Source: Xenopus tropicalis (taxonomy: Eukaryota; Chordata; Amphibia; Anura; Pipidae). Taken from it: DNA of 64,000 nt. The stretch lies in NCBI RefSeq assembly GCF_000004195.4, contig NC_030680.2:149262545-149326544 (forward strand), given 5' to 3'. This document shows positions 30,991 to 42,613 of the stretch, piece after piece. The notes under the pieces are model-generated. The model was not told where the DNA came from and made no database searches. It saw only the letters and a program-made list of their open reading frames with translations. Within the stretch, counting starts at the first letter, position 1, and each line of letters starts with the position of its first letter. A program made the position numbers and the translations under genes.

Positions 30991-32274
30991 CTCAGCATAG
31001 GGATTCCCCTGTACTAAGCACAATTCAGCAGGAACAGCCCCCTAAGTTTGCCCATAGCCTGTACAGAGAGATACCATAAAACTATGGCACATAGGGATTC
31101 CCCTGTACTAAGCACAATTCAGCAGGAACAGCCCCCTAAGTTTCCCCATAGTCTGTACAGAGAGATACCATAAAACTATGGCACATAGGGATTCCCCTGT
31201 ACTAAGCACAATTCAGCAGGAACAGCCCCCTAAGTTTGCTCATAGCCTGTACAGAGAGATACCATAAAACTATGGCACATAGGGATTCCCCTGTACTAAG
31301 CACAATTCAGCAGGAACAGCCCCCTAAGTTTCCCCATAGTCTGTACAGAGAGATACCATAAAACTATGGCACATAGGGATTCCCCTGTACTAAGCACAAT
31401 TCAGCAGTAACAGCCCCCTAAGTTTGCTCATAGCCTGTACAGAGAGATACCATAAAACTATGGCACATAGGGATTCCCCTGTTCTAAGCACAATTCAGCA
31501 GGAACAGCCCCCTAAGTTTGCTCATAGCCTGTACAGAGAGATACCATAAAACTATGGCACATAGGGATTCCCCTGTACTAAGCACAATTCAGCAGGAACA
31601 GCCCCCTAAGTTTGCTCATAGCCTGTACAGAGAGATACCATAAAACTATGGCACATAGGGATTCCCCTGTACTAAGCACAATTCAGCAGGAACAGCCCCC
31701 TAAGTTTGCTCATAGCCTGTACAGAGAGATACCATAAAACTATGGCACATAGGGATTCCCCTGTACTAAGCACAATTCAGCAGTAACAGCCCCCTAAGTT
31801 TGCCCATAGCCTGTACAGAGAGATACCATAAAACTATGGCACATAGGGATTCCCCTGTTCTAAGCACAATTCAGCAGGAACAGCCCCCTAAGTTTGCTCA
31901 TAGCCTGTACAGAGAGATACCATAAAACTATGGCACATAGGGATTCCCCTGTACTAAGCACAATTCAGCAGGAACAGCCCCCCAAGTTTGCTCATAGCCT
32001 GTACAGAGAGATTCCATAAAACTATGGCACATAGGGATTCCCCTGTACTAAGCACAATTCAGCAGGAACAGCCCCCTAAGTTTGCTCATAGCCTGTACAG
32101 AGAGATACCATAAAACTATGGCACATAGGGATTCCCCTGTACTAAGCACAATTCAGCAGGAACAGCCCCCTAAGTTTGCCCATAGCCTGTACAGAGAGAT
32201 ACCATAAAACTATGGCACATAGGGATTCCCCTGTACTAAGCACAATTCAGCAGGAACAGCCCCCTAAGTTTGCT
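30991..32274 (+). repeat. 94-bp minisatellite, copy 1 (~13.7 units)
   Basis: The unit is 'agggattcccctgtactaag', 'cacaattcagcaggaacagc', 'cccctaagtttgctcatagc', 'ctgtacagagagataccata', 'aaactatggcacat', repeating every 94 bp. The same unit and orientation occur at 45594-46230. Confidence 0.96.
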
Positions 32275-32564
32275 TTGAGAGATCCCATTAATCTATGCCA
32301 GTGTAGTTATTACTTTGTACTGAAATAAATGTACAAGACAATGTAGCATTTAAACAAAATTACATATTATTCCACTTTAATGCCCCATTTTGCATGGCAT
32401 CTTGAAAACAAACATTTGCAAATGCACTTTGTGGAAATTTCTATCATCTCAATTAATGCCAAAATAATTACAACTTCAGAAAGCAAATACTTTTTTTTTT
32501 ATCTTGCCCTGCGACGTGTCTAACAATCTGCTTTTTTGTCTTCTCTGCGCCTCTTCATTCCCAG
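32275..32564. other. erc2: intron upstream of the 12-nt microexon
   Basis: Single-copy-looking, AT-rich. It ends in a branch-point-like 'gtctaac' at 32518-32524 and the pyrimidine tract 'cttttttgtcttctctgcgc'. Confidence 0.55.
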
Positions 32565-32576
32565 TTTGCTCCCCAG
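32565..32576 (+). CDS. erc2: predicted 12-nt ERC2 microexon
   Basis: 'tttgctccccag' follows 'ctcttcattcccag' and precedes 'gtcagt'. In phase 2 it splices as AG|T TTG CTC CCC AG|G CTC, turning ...ELE-R-LMKDQNKK into ...ELE-S-L-L-P-R-LMKDQNKK. Mammalian ERC2 reads ELE-S-L-T-L-R-HMKDQNKK and ERC1 ELE-S-L-T-S-R at this point (from memory), exactly the same length and with S-L-x-x-R conserved. That position match, found in the correct intron, is the main evidence. A TGC lies in the pyrimidine tract about 22-24 nt upstream, as in SRRM4-dependent neuronal microexons, and a branch-point-like ctaac lies ~42 nt upstream. It is the only short sequence I noticed in this intron that fits both the frame and the family. 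Confidence 0.78.
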
Positions 32577-32817
32577 GTCAGTCTCTTATCTTAACTTCTC
32601 TGTCTCACTCCAAATATACATTTCTCTCTAAATAGGGCGGGCTTGTCCTCTCGTAAGGAAATTATATCGTTTTCATCAACTTCATTTTCTATAAGTGGTC
32701 AGTAATATGTATTGGCGTAGGGGTCTCTTACATGTCTGCACCATTATTCCTCTGCAATGAGAACCGGACTGCAGCCTCCAATGAAACAATGTCCAACAGT
32801 GTTAGAACTTGTCTTCA
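32577..32817. other. erc2: intron downstream of the 12-nt microexon
   Basis: Pyrimidine-rich at first ('tctcttatcttaacttctct'). Otherwise nothing recognised. Confidence 0.45.
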
Positions 32818-34194
32818 GGGGTAACAGTCACCCCGCTATAGTTCCAGGGGTACCCAGGGCACAAATAAGAACTCACCCCAAATCCCCCCTAACTGGCCTT
32901 CAGGCTGGGCCCCCTTAGCCCATAACAAGGTTACAGATATATAGAAACATTGGGGTAACAGTCACCCCGCTATAGTTCCAGGGGTACCCAGGGCACAAAT
33001 AAGCACTCACCCCAAATCCCCCCCTAACTGGCCTTCAGGCTGGGCCCCTTAGCCCATAACAAGGTTACAGATATATAGAAACATTGGGGTAACAGTCACC
33101 CTGCTATAGTTCCAGGGGTACCCAGGGCACAAATAAGCACTCACCCCAAATCCCCCCTAACTGGCCTTCAGGCTGGGCCCCCTTAGCCCATAACAAGGTT
33201 ACAGATATATAGAAACATTGGGGTAACAGTCACCCCGCTATAGTTCCAGGGGTACCCAGGGCACAAATAAGCACTCACCCCAAATCCCCCCTAACTGGCC
33301 TTCAGGCTGGGCCCCCTTAGCCCATAACAAGGTTACAGATATATAGAAACATTGGGGTAACAGTCACCCCGCTATAGTTCCAGGGGTACCCAGGGCACAA
33401 ATAAGCACTCACCCCAAATCCCCCCCTAACTGGCCTTCAGGCTGGGCCCCCTTAGCCCATAACAAGGTTACAGATATATAGAAACATTGGGGTAACAGTC
33501 ACCCCGCTATAGTTCCAGGGGTACCCAGGGCACAAATAAGCACTCACCCCAAATCCCCCCCTAACTGGCCTTCAGGCTGGGCCCCCTTAGCCCATAACAA
33601 GGTTACAGATATATAGAAACATTGGGGTAACAGTCACCCCGCTACAGTTCCAGGGGTACCCAGGGCACAAATAAGCACTCACCCCAAATCCCCCCCTAAC
33701 TGGCCTTCAGGCTGGGCCCCCTTAGCCCATAACAAGGTTACAGATATATAGAAACATTGGGGTAACAGTCACCCTGCTATAGTTCCAGGGGTACCCAGGG
33801 CACAAATAAGCACTCACCCCAAATCCCCCCCTAACTGGCCTTCAGGCTGGGCCCCCTTAGCCCATAACAAGGTTACAGATATATAGAAACATTGGGGTAA
33901 CAGTCACCCCGCTATAGTTCCAGGGGTACCCAGGGCACAAATAAGCACTCACCCCAAATCCCCCTAACTGGCCTTCAGGCTGGGCCCCCTTAGCCCATAA
34001 CAAGGTTACAGATATATAGAAACATTGGGTAACAGTCACCCCACTATAGTTCCAGGGGTACCCAGGGCACAAATAAGCACTCACCCCAAATCCCCCCCTA
34101 ACTGGCCTTCAGGCTGGGCCCCCTTAGCCCATAACAAGGTTACAGATATATAGAAACATTGGGGTAACAGTCACCCTGGTATAGTTCAGGGGTA
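32818..34194 (+). repeat. 134-bp minisatellite (~10 units)
   Basis: The unit is 'ggggtaacagtcaccccgct', 'agttccaggggtacccaggg', 'cacaaataagcactcacccc', 'ctaactggccttcaggctgg', 'acagatatatagaaacatt', with a period of 133-136 bp caused by a variable C-run. Confidence 0.96.
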
Positions 34195-34431
34195 CACGGG
34201 ACCCCGGGGCAGACTAGAAGAGGTGGGAGGGGCCAGAGCTGCAGTACAATATATAATATAATCGCTATTTGCCGGCTGTCACAGGGCTGCTCTGTGTAAG
34301 CTCAGATCTCTCACTGACTGTCGGCAGAGACTGGCAGAGAAGTCACTAATCAATGAGAGATTACTGTGACAGACAGGAGAATAACGAATGGCTTTAGTAC
34401 ATCCAGGGTGCATGGATAACACAAGCCAGAA
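34195..34431. other. erc2: intron, unassigned
   Basis: No exon seen. Confidence 0.4.
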
Positions 34432-34760
34432 AATTAAAGCTACAGTACACCTTTCTTAATTTCCTATTGCCCAATGGAGCTTTCAAATGGGGGTCACTGA
34501 CCCCGGCAGCCAAACCCTATTGCTCTGTGAGGCTCCAGTTTCATTGCTATTGTTACTTTTTATTCTTTATCTTGACCCTCTCTTATTCATATATCAGTCA
34601 CCCTATCAAACCTCTCCCTGGTTACTATGGTAAATTGAACCCTAGCAACCAGATAGGTGCTGAAATTCCAAACTGGAGAGCTGCAGAACAAAAAGTAAAA
34701 TAATTAAAAAAGAGTAATAAAAAAATGAAGACCAACTGCAACTTGTCTCAGAATTTCGTT
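34432..34760 (+). mobile_element. T2-type MITE copy, forward
   Basis: 'ggggtcactgaccccggcag', 'ccaaaccctattgctctgtg', 'ctagcaaccagataggtgct' and 'accaactgcaacttgtctca' identify it. The left end is shortened. Confidence 0.82.
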
Positions 34761-35399
34761 GAAAGATGAATGGATATTTTTTTTTTTCAAGCTGAGCAGT
34801 ATCTTCCCGTAGCTCTCCTTTTGTGTTATCTCCTAGGAGGGGACATAGACCGATGGGTCCCTGAGTGGAGGCATAATTGCCCGACCAAGCAATTACCAAT
34901 CAGATAGCGGAAAGGGTAATTAGAAGCGTTTGTAATTACACTTCCATCGCTGCGTTCCCCTTGCTACATTGTATACACAGTCGGATCAAGCAGTGTCATG
35001 GCCACTTCTGGCTACTGGGAGTTTCGCTTCATACCCTTTTACCTTCCATGGCCACTTGCCTTTCAGCCAAATAGTTACGCCGGTCATTCTTTAATTGCCA
35101 ATGGACTAATACAACCTGTATCCATGCCCCCCCCCCCGGCAACTAAACCCACTTGTACTCGTATGAGCCCCGATGTGTAATAGATCTGTACCGCGGACTC
35201 CCCACACCTGGTAATATAAATCAACACGCGACCCGTCCTGGGAAATATTTACAAATGCCAATAAAGATATTTTATGGAATTATGGAAGCGCCCCCCCCCC
35301 CGTGGTTACAAGTGTTAACCCTTTCACCAACGTACATTGATACGGGGGCAGATAGGAGGGGTCAGTTCTGTGTATTAGTGATAGAGGCGTTGCACATAG
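34761..35399. other. erc2: intron, unassigned
   Basis: Two C-runs lie near 35129 and 35291. Open frames of 60-130 codons have no family resemblance. Confidence 0.4.
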
Positions 35400-35555
35400 C
35401 CAGGGCCGCCATTAGAAACGTTAGGGGCCCCGCACAAGTTATATATATGGGGCCCCCCATGAACACAAGCGCCCACTACCAAAATGAGCCCACTAGAGCC
35501 AGGGCCCACCAGGATTTTTCCCGGTGTCCCAGCGGCCCAGTCTGACCCTGTCCAA
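35400..35555. mobile_element. hAT-MITE-like fragment
   Basis: It starts 'cagggccgccattagaaacg' and ends 'gcccagtctgaccctg', the latter identical to the end of the 10417 element. No target duplication is visible, so at least one end is altered. Confidence 0.6.
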
Positions 35556-36286
35556 AGTTGCCCCCAGCAGCCCCCTATGCCCTGATCTTGTAATCTTTTG
35601 TGTGCCGGGGGCACTGCACGTGCTCAGTGGGCTTCAGGGGAGGAGCTAAGCTCAGGGGGCAGGGGATATAATCAAGCAGAAAGTGTGGTCACATTGGTCA
35701 TAGAAGCTGCTGCTACAGGGCTGATTCTGATGCGGGCTACAGCGGTTTCTATATTGCCATGTAATGTGCGCTCACGCGTTAATTCTGCCAGTAAAACATG
35801 GCCGCCCCGCTCTGGCCCGACTGGGGCAATTATAGGCTCTGGGCCCCTGTTTACTTTGCCTCCTGAGTGGAACGAGTGGGCTGATAAGATTATTCGGTGG
35901 GGGGCTTACACGGGGGAAATATTACAGCTCATATATGAAAATAAATGAATTTTTAAGTGTTTAAAAAAAAAAAGTTCATCCATTTGGGGCCCTTGGGCGG
36001 CTTGATAAATTGCTGTGAGGATACTGGGATTGCGTAGGGCGTGCGTCCGCCCACTCACGCGCGGGGGGGGGTAACGACAGCTCGTCAGCTCTTAATGAGA
36101 AACATGTCTGTGTCCAGCGATAACAGCCGATATTCCTTCCCTTCCTCTCTTCTAATGTTTAAACAGACAGATTTGGGGGCGACTGGAGGTTTCTGTGTCT
36201 GTAATAGGATTCAAAGGGCAAGTAAAGCATTTATTCTTGTTTGTCTCTGTCTGCTCTGTGGGTTCTTATGTACAGCCACATACACA
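35556..36286. other. erc2: intron, unassigned
   Basis: No exon or known repeat seen. Confidence 0.4.
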
Positions 36287-38278
36287 GGAGTTCCTTATAA
36301 TATATAGTGAATAAAGTGCCCCCTATTGTAACATATAGGGATATTATAAGTCCCCGAGGAGTTCCTTATAATATATAGTGAATAAAGTGCCCCCTATTGT
36401 AACATATAGGGATATTATAAGTCACAGAGGAGTTCCTTATAATATATAGTGAATAAAGTACCCCCTGTTGTACAATATAGGGATATTATAAGTCACAGAG
36501 GAGTTCCTTATAATATATAGTGAATAAAGTGCCCCCTATTGTAACATATAGGGATATTATAAGCCCCCGAAGAGTTCCTTATAATATATAGTGAATAAAG
36601 TACCCCCTATTGTAACATATAGGGATATTATAAGCCCCCGAAGAGTTCCTTATAATATATAGTGAATAAAGTGCCCCCTATTGTAACATATAGGGATATT
36701 ATAAGCCCCCGAGGAGTTCCTTATAATATATAGTTAATAAAGTACCCCCTATTGTAACATATAGGGATATTATAAGCCCCCGAGGGGTCCCTTATAATAT
36801 ATAGTGAATAAAGTACCCCCTATTGTAACATAAAGGGATATTATAAGTCCCCGAGGAGTTCCTTATAATATATAGTGAATAAAGTACCCCCGATTGTAAC
36901 ATATAGGGATATTATAAGTCCCCGAGGGGTTCCTTATAATATATAGTGAATAAAGTACCCCCTATTGTAACATATAGGGATATTATAAGTCCCCGAGGAG
37001 TTCCTTATAATATATAGGGAATAAAGTGCCCCCTATTGTAACATATAGGGATATTATAAGTCCCCGAGGAGTTCCTTATAATATATAGTGAATAAAGTGC
37101 CCCCTATTGTAACATATAGGGATATTATAAGTCCCCGAGGAGTTCCTAATAATATATAGGGAATAAAATGCCCCCTATTGTAACATATAGGGATATTATA
37201 AGCCCCCGAGGAGTTCCTTATAATATATAGTGAATAAAGTACCCCCTATTGTAACATATAGGGATATTATAAGTCACAGAGGAGTTCCTTATAATATATA
37301 GTGAATAAAGTGCCCCCTATTGTAACATATAGGGATATTATAAGTCACAGAGGAGTTCCTTATAATATATAGTGAATAAAGTGCCCCCTATTGTAACATA
37401 TAGGGATATTATAAGCCCCTGAAGAGTTCCTTATAATATATAGTGAATAAAGTACCCCCTATTGTAACATATAGGGATATTATAAGCCCCCGAAGAGTTC
37501 CTTATAATATATAGTGAATAAAGTGCCCCCTATTGTAACATATAGGGATATTATAAGCCCCCGAGGAGTTCCTTATAATATATAGTTAATAAAGTACCCC
37601 CTATTGTAACATATAGGGATATTATAAGTCCCAGAGGAGTTCCTTATAATATATAGGGAATAAAGTGCCCCCTATTGTAACATATAGGCATATTATAAGT
37701 CCCCGAGGAGTTCCTTATAATATATAGTGAATAAAGTGCCCCCTATTGTAACATATAGGGATATTATAAGTCCCCGAGGAGTTCCTTATAATATATAGGG
37801 AATAAAATGCCCCCTATTGTAACATATAGGGATATTATAAGCCCCCGAGGAGTTCCTTATAATATATAGTGAATAAAGTACCCCCTATTGTAACATATAG
37901 GGATATTATAAGTCACAGAGGAGTTCCTTATAATATATAGTGAATAAAGTGCCCCCTATTGTAACATATAGGGATATTATAAGTCACAGAGGAGTTCCTT
38001 ATAATATATAGTGAATAAAGTGCCCCCTATTGTAACATATAGGGATATTATAAGCCCCCGAGGAGTTCCTTATAATATATAGTGAATAAAGTGCCCCCTA
38101 TTGTAACATATAGGGATATTATAAGCCCACGAGGAGTTCCTTATAATATTTAGTGAATAAAGTACCCCCTATTGTAACATATAGGGATATTATAAGTCCC
38201 CGAGGAGTTCCTTATAATATATAGTGAATAAAGTGCCCGCTGTTGTAAAATATAGGGATATTAGAAGTCACCTTGGAG
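36287..38278 (+). repeat. 71-bp minisatellite, direct arm of a foldback (~28 units)
   Basis: The unit is 'ggagttccttataatatata', 'gtgaataaagtgccccctat', 'tgtaacatatagggatatta', 'taagtccccga', about 71 bp. Variants (tcacaga, cccccgaa, gtaccc) recur in the same order near 36430-36790 and 37270-37640, so a block of ~840 bp was copied. Confidence 0.96.
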
Positions 38279-38339
38279 TTCCATGACCTGTATAAAAGCA
38301 CGAGGCCGAAGGCTTTGTGCTTTTATACAGGTCATGGAA
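38279..38339. other. 29-bp hairpin at the centre of the foldback
   Basis: The left arm 38279-38307 and right arm 38311-38339 pair at 27 of 29 positions, and the other two would be G-U pairs in RNA. The loop is gaa. The core is 'gacctgtataaaagcacgag'. It sits exactly where the 71-bp array switches strand. Confidence 0.95.
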
Positions 38340-38624
38340 CGCAGAGGGGACTTCGGGACTTATAATATCCCTATATGTTACAATAGGGGGCACTTTATTC
38401 ACTATATATTATAAGGAACCCCTCGGGGACTTATAATATCCCTATATGTTACAATAGGGGGCACTTTATTCACTATATATTATAAGGAACTCCTCGGGGG
38501 CTTATAATATCGCTATATTTTACAATAGGGGGTACTTTATTCACTATATATTATAAGGAACTCCTCGGGGGCTTATAATATCGCTATATTTTACAATAGG
38601 GGCAATTTATTCACTATATATTGG
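38340..38624 (-). repeat. 71-bp minisatellite, inverted arm (~4 units)
   Basis: 'cttataatatccctatatgt', 'tacaatagggggcactttat' and 'tcactatatattataaggaa' are the inverse complement of the 71-bp unit, about four times, ending at 'ggtacc' near 38626. Confidence 0.95.
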
Positions 38625-39205
38625 TACCATGACTGACATTTCACCGTTGCGGCACGCAGGGATCTCGGGGAGCGAGGAAGCCGATGGCCAATGGGAATGA
38701 GCTCGGCGGCTGGAAACTAACGCGGCGCTAGATTGGGATTTAAGAGGGGATACAGAGATACAGACTTAAAATCATTTTTATTCCTTCGCTTCACTCCGAA
38801 TTCCACTATAAATGTTTCAGCGCCAGATGGAAACCCGAGAAGCTTACTTTGGAGCAGAATCTAATGCTTTTAATATTTAATCATCGGGCTTAATATAAAC
38901 AGAACCAGATGTTTGGCACCATTAGATTCACATTCAGCAATTGTCTGGCACGGGCCTATCTGTCCTTTCAGATCCGACGGCAGAGCTGTCAAATTTGTGG
39001 TCATCCAATATCTTCAGCCGGCCCTTGGCTGGCAGTCAGCGTGCCCACACAGGAACACACACTGACTGCCAGCTGGGACCTGCTCGGCACAACTGGAAGA
39101 ACTTTGACCCCCCATAAGTGCCGCTCTTGGATCAGTCTGACCCAGGTGGAAAATCCCACGGACCTAGGACTATATGTGGTCACCAACCAATCACCTTTTT
39201 ATAGG
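38625..39205. other. erc2: intron, unassigned
   Basis: No exon. A ~20-nt inverted pair, 'ctggcagtcagcgtg' at 39029 and 'actgactgccagctg' at 39060, could form a small hairpin. Confidence 0.45.
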
Positions 39206-39618
39206 GGTAGTTCACCTTTAAATTGACTGATGTAGAGAGTGTTACTCTGAGACAATTTGCAATTGGTCTTCATTTTTTATTAGTTGCTGTGTTTGAATTA
39301 TTTAGCTTTTTGTTCAGCAGCTCTCCAGTTTTGAATTTCTACAGCTATCTGGTTGCTAGGGTTCAATTTATCCTAGCAACCAGTCAGTGGATTGAATAAG
39401 AGACTGGTATATGAATAGGGGAGGGACTGAATATAAAAAAAGTAACAATAACAATAAAACTGGAGCCTCACAGAGTAATAGGGTTTGGCTGCCGGGGTCA
39501 GTGACCCATATTTGAAAGCTGCAAAGAGGCAGAAGAAGAAGGAAAATAATGTAATTATAATTTAATAATTTAACTATCAAAAATAAAAAATGAAGACCAA
39601 TGAACCACCCCTTTAATC
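39206..39618 (-). mobile_element. T2-type MITE copy, reverse, near full length
   Basis: The ends are 'aggggtagttcacctttaaa' and 'tgaaccacccctttaa'. It contains the whole interior: 'gagacaatttgcaattggtc', 'agctatctggttgctagggt', 'aaaactggagcctcacagag', 'gccggggtcagtgaccc'. This is the best copy in the window for defining the family. Confidence 0.88.
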
Positions 39619-40137
39619 TGATATACTGTAAACCCACATATGGAGTCATAATAGCAAATGAAATCAGGTAACATTGGCACAACGTAGGAATAGTCAGCTC
39701 TCCGGCCAAGACGTCACACCCCTTGATTTTCTTTTACAAAAAATTTTATGTTTATCCTTTATCAGTGTAGGGCCACCTTTGAATCGGACCCATTTATACA
39801 GAATTTAAGACAATGGATATGTCGAAAAAGTTGGGACTCCCAGCACTGGGCACCCTATGTAACCGGGCCAGCCTCTCTGCCCCCACCCACGTGCCTCTAC
39901 TGCCCCTAGTCCCCCAGTTCTGGCCCTCGGTGCTCCCCCATAGTTGCCCCTGCAAAGTCATATGATTAAGCCAATAACCAGAAAGAGGGTCTCAGTTACT
40001 ATGAGATTCATGTCGGTTGGGTCCCACACCCAGGCTTAAGGGGGCCATACACGGGCAGATTTTGTTGTGTGAAACAATTGATTTTAGAATGATCCGCTGA
40101 AATTGTGTAGTGCTATTGCTGGGGTGCAAACTGTATG
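39619..40137. other. erc2: intron with a MITE fragment
   Basis: At 40034-40095 'taagggggccatacacgggc' is one end of the 'cccatacacgggc' MITE. The rest of that element seems to have been replaced by the 51-bp array. No exon seen. Confidence 0.5.
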
Positions 40138-41826
40138 TGATAGGGACCTTAGATTGTAAGCTCAATGGGGCAGGGACTGATGAGAATGTGATAGGGACCT
40201 TAAATTGTAAGCTCACTGGGGCAGGGGCTGATGGGAATGGGATAGGGACCTTAGATTGTAAGCTCACTGGGGCAGGGGCTGATGGGAATGTGATAGGGAC
40301 CTTAGATTGGAAGCTCACTGGGGCAGGGACTGATGGGAATGGGATAGGGACCTTAGATTGTAAGCTCACTGGGACAGGGACTGATGGGAATGTGATAGGG
40401 ACCTTAGATTGTAAGCTCACTGGGGCAGGGACTGATGGGAATGTGATAGGGACCTTAGATTGTAAGCTCACTGGGGCAGGGACTGATGGGAATGTGATAG
40501 GGACCTTAGATTGTAAGCTCACTGGGGCAGGGACTGATGGGAATGTGATAGGGACCTTAGATTGTAAGCTCACTGGGGCAGGGGCTGATGGGAATGGGAT
40601 AGGGACCTTAGATTGTAAGCTCACTGGGGCAGGGGCTGATGGGAATGGGATAGGGACCTTAGATTGTAAGCTCACTGGGGCAGGGACTGATGGGAATGGG
40701 ATAGGGACCTTAGATTGTAAGCTCACTGGGGCAGGGGCTGATGGGAATGGGATAGGGACCTTAGATTGTAAGCTCACTGGGGCAGGGGCTGATGGGAATG
40801 TGATAGGAACCTTAGATTGTAAGCTCACTGGGGCAGGGACTGATGGGAATGATAGGGACCTTAGACTGTAAGCTCACTGGGGCAGGGACTGATGGGAATG
40901 GGATAGGGAACTTAGATTGTAAGCTCACTGGGGCAGGGACTGATGGGAATGGGATAGGGAACTTAGATTGTAAGCTCACTGGGGCAGGGGCTGATGGGAA
41001 TGGGATAGGGACCTTAGATTGTAAGCTCACTGGGGCAGGGGCTGATGGGAATGGGATAGGGACCTTAGATTGTAAGCTCACTGGGGCAGGGACTGATGGG
41101 AATGTGATAGGGACCTTAGATTGTAAGCTCACTGGGGCAGGGACTGATGGGAATGTGATAGGAACCTTAGATTGTAAGCTCACTGGGGCAGGGGCTGATG
41201 GGAATGTGATAGGAACCTTAGATTGTAAGCTCACTGGGGCAGGGACTGATGGGAATGGGATAGGGACCTTAGATTGTAAGCTCACTGGGGCAGGGACTGA
41301 TGGGAATGGGATAGGGACCTTAGATTGTAAGCTCACTGGGGCAGGGGCTGATGGGAATGGGATAGGAACCTTAGATTGTAAGCTCACTGGGGCAGGGACT
41401 GATGGGAATGTGATAGGAACCTTAGATTGTAAGCTCACTGGGGCAGGGACTGATGGGAATGGGATAGGGACCTTAGATTGTAAGATCACTGGGGCAGGGG
41501 CTGATGGGAATGGGATAGGGACCTTAGATTGTAAGCTCACTGGGGCAGGGACTGATGGGAATGGGATAGGGGCCTTAGATTGTAAGCTCACTGGGGCAGG
41601 GACTGATGGGAATGGGATAGGGACCTTAGATTGTAAGCTCACTGGGGCAGGGACTGATGGGAATGGGATAGGGACCTTAGATTGTAAGCTCACTGGGGCA
41701 GGGACTGATGGGAATGTGATAGGGACCTTAGATTGTAAGCTCACTGGGGCAGGGACTGATGGGAATGTGATAGGGACCTTAGATTGTAAGCTCACTGGGG
41801 CAGGGACTGATGGGAATGGGATAGGG
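40138..41826 (+). repeat. 51-bp minisatellite resembling a LINE tail (~33 units)
   Basis: The unit is 'tagggaccttagattgtaag', 'ctcactggggcagggactga', 'tgggaatgtga'. The core 'agattgtaagctc...ggggcaggga' resembles the conserved 3' tail shared by L2/L3/CR1-type LINEs and MIR-like SINEs. As 51 is divisible by three, false proteins of ~280-355 residues appear on both strands. Confidence 0.96.
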
Positions 41827-42613
41827 TTGGGCAGCTGCAGAAACACAACCAGTAATGGCGTTTGGGTGAGGTGGCGCATTGGGAATGATATTGTTCCATG
41901 GGAATGAGCCCCTGTGCATGGGTAGGAATATTAGTAACGCTATTGGGTTGGGGAGGGGGGGGGTTGGCGCTCAGACGCTGACAGGCTTATCTGGTGTCAC
42001 GTAGGTGCTAATAACGTGAGTGTTTAGGATATGAAAATTGCTAAAGATTTGGGACGATGTCCAAAAATAATCAACATGTCTTCAAACATTCGCTTGTACT
42101 CTGAACTCTATAGACATGTGTAGTTTATGTTTCAGCTGAATGCACAAAAGGCCATTTTCATTAAGAACTTAACAGAAAATTGGCAGTTAGAAATGTCTCT
42201 TTCCCGGGGCCGCCGGCCGCAGCTCAATCCCACCTCTCTTTCCTCACAGAGTCGGACTCTTCTTTCAGAAGCTGAAATAGAAATACGGGGCCCCCTGTGA
42301 GCGGGGAAAATTGTGATAAAGATGGTGAGGAATTGGCCGCCGCTGTGCTCGGCCAATGGCAGGTCTACTTTGTACTAACTGGCAGTTTGGCCGGAAATGG
42401 AGTGAAATGTCTGAAAAATGTGCGTCATCAAAAAAGATATCTTTATATTTATTATTATATATTATTCATAAGAGTTATAATTACTTATAGGAGCTTGGCC
42501 TGTGTTACCTGTGATCCTAATGTAGCGCCTCCACATTCATTGGTTGTAGGGTTTGTACCTCAGCAACCACTGGTGCATCCAAAGTTTGTCAGCACTGATA
42601 TAAAACTTTCATC
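41827..42613. other. erc2: intron, unassigned
   Basis: A G-run lies near 41955. The 323-codon open frame starting at 42297 is unique for its first ~100 codons, then runs into the 19-bp array. It has no recognisable domain. Confidence 0.4.

Noticed and set aside
39992..41907. Frames of 253-355 codons (CKLTGAGTDGNGIGTLD and the reverse-strand repeats)
   Set aside because: 51-bp array, divisible by three; the unit looks like a LINE tail, not coding sequence.
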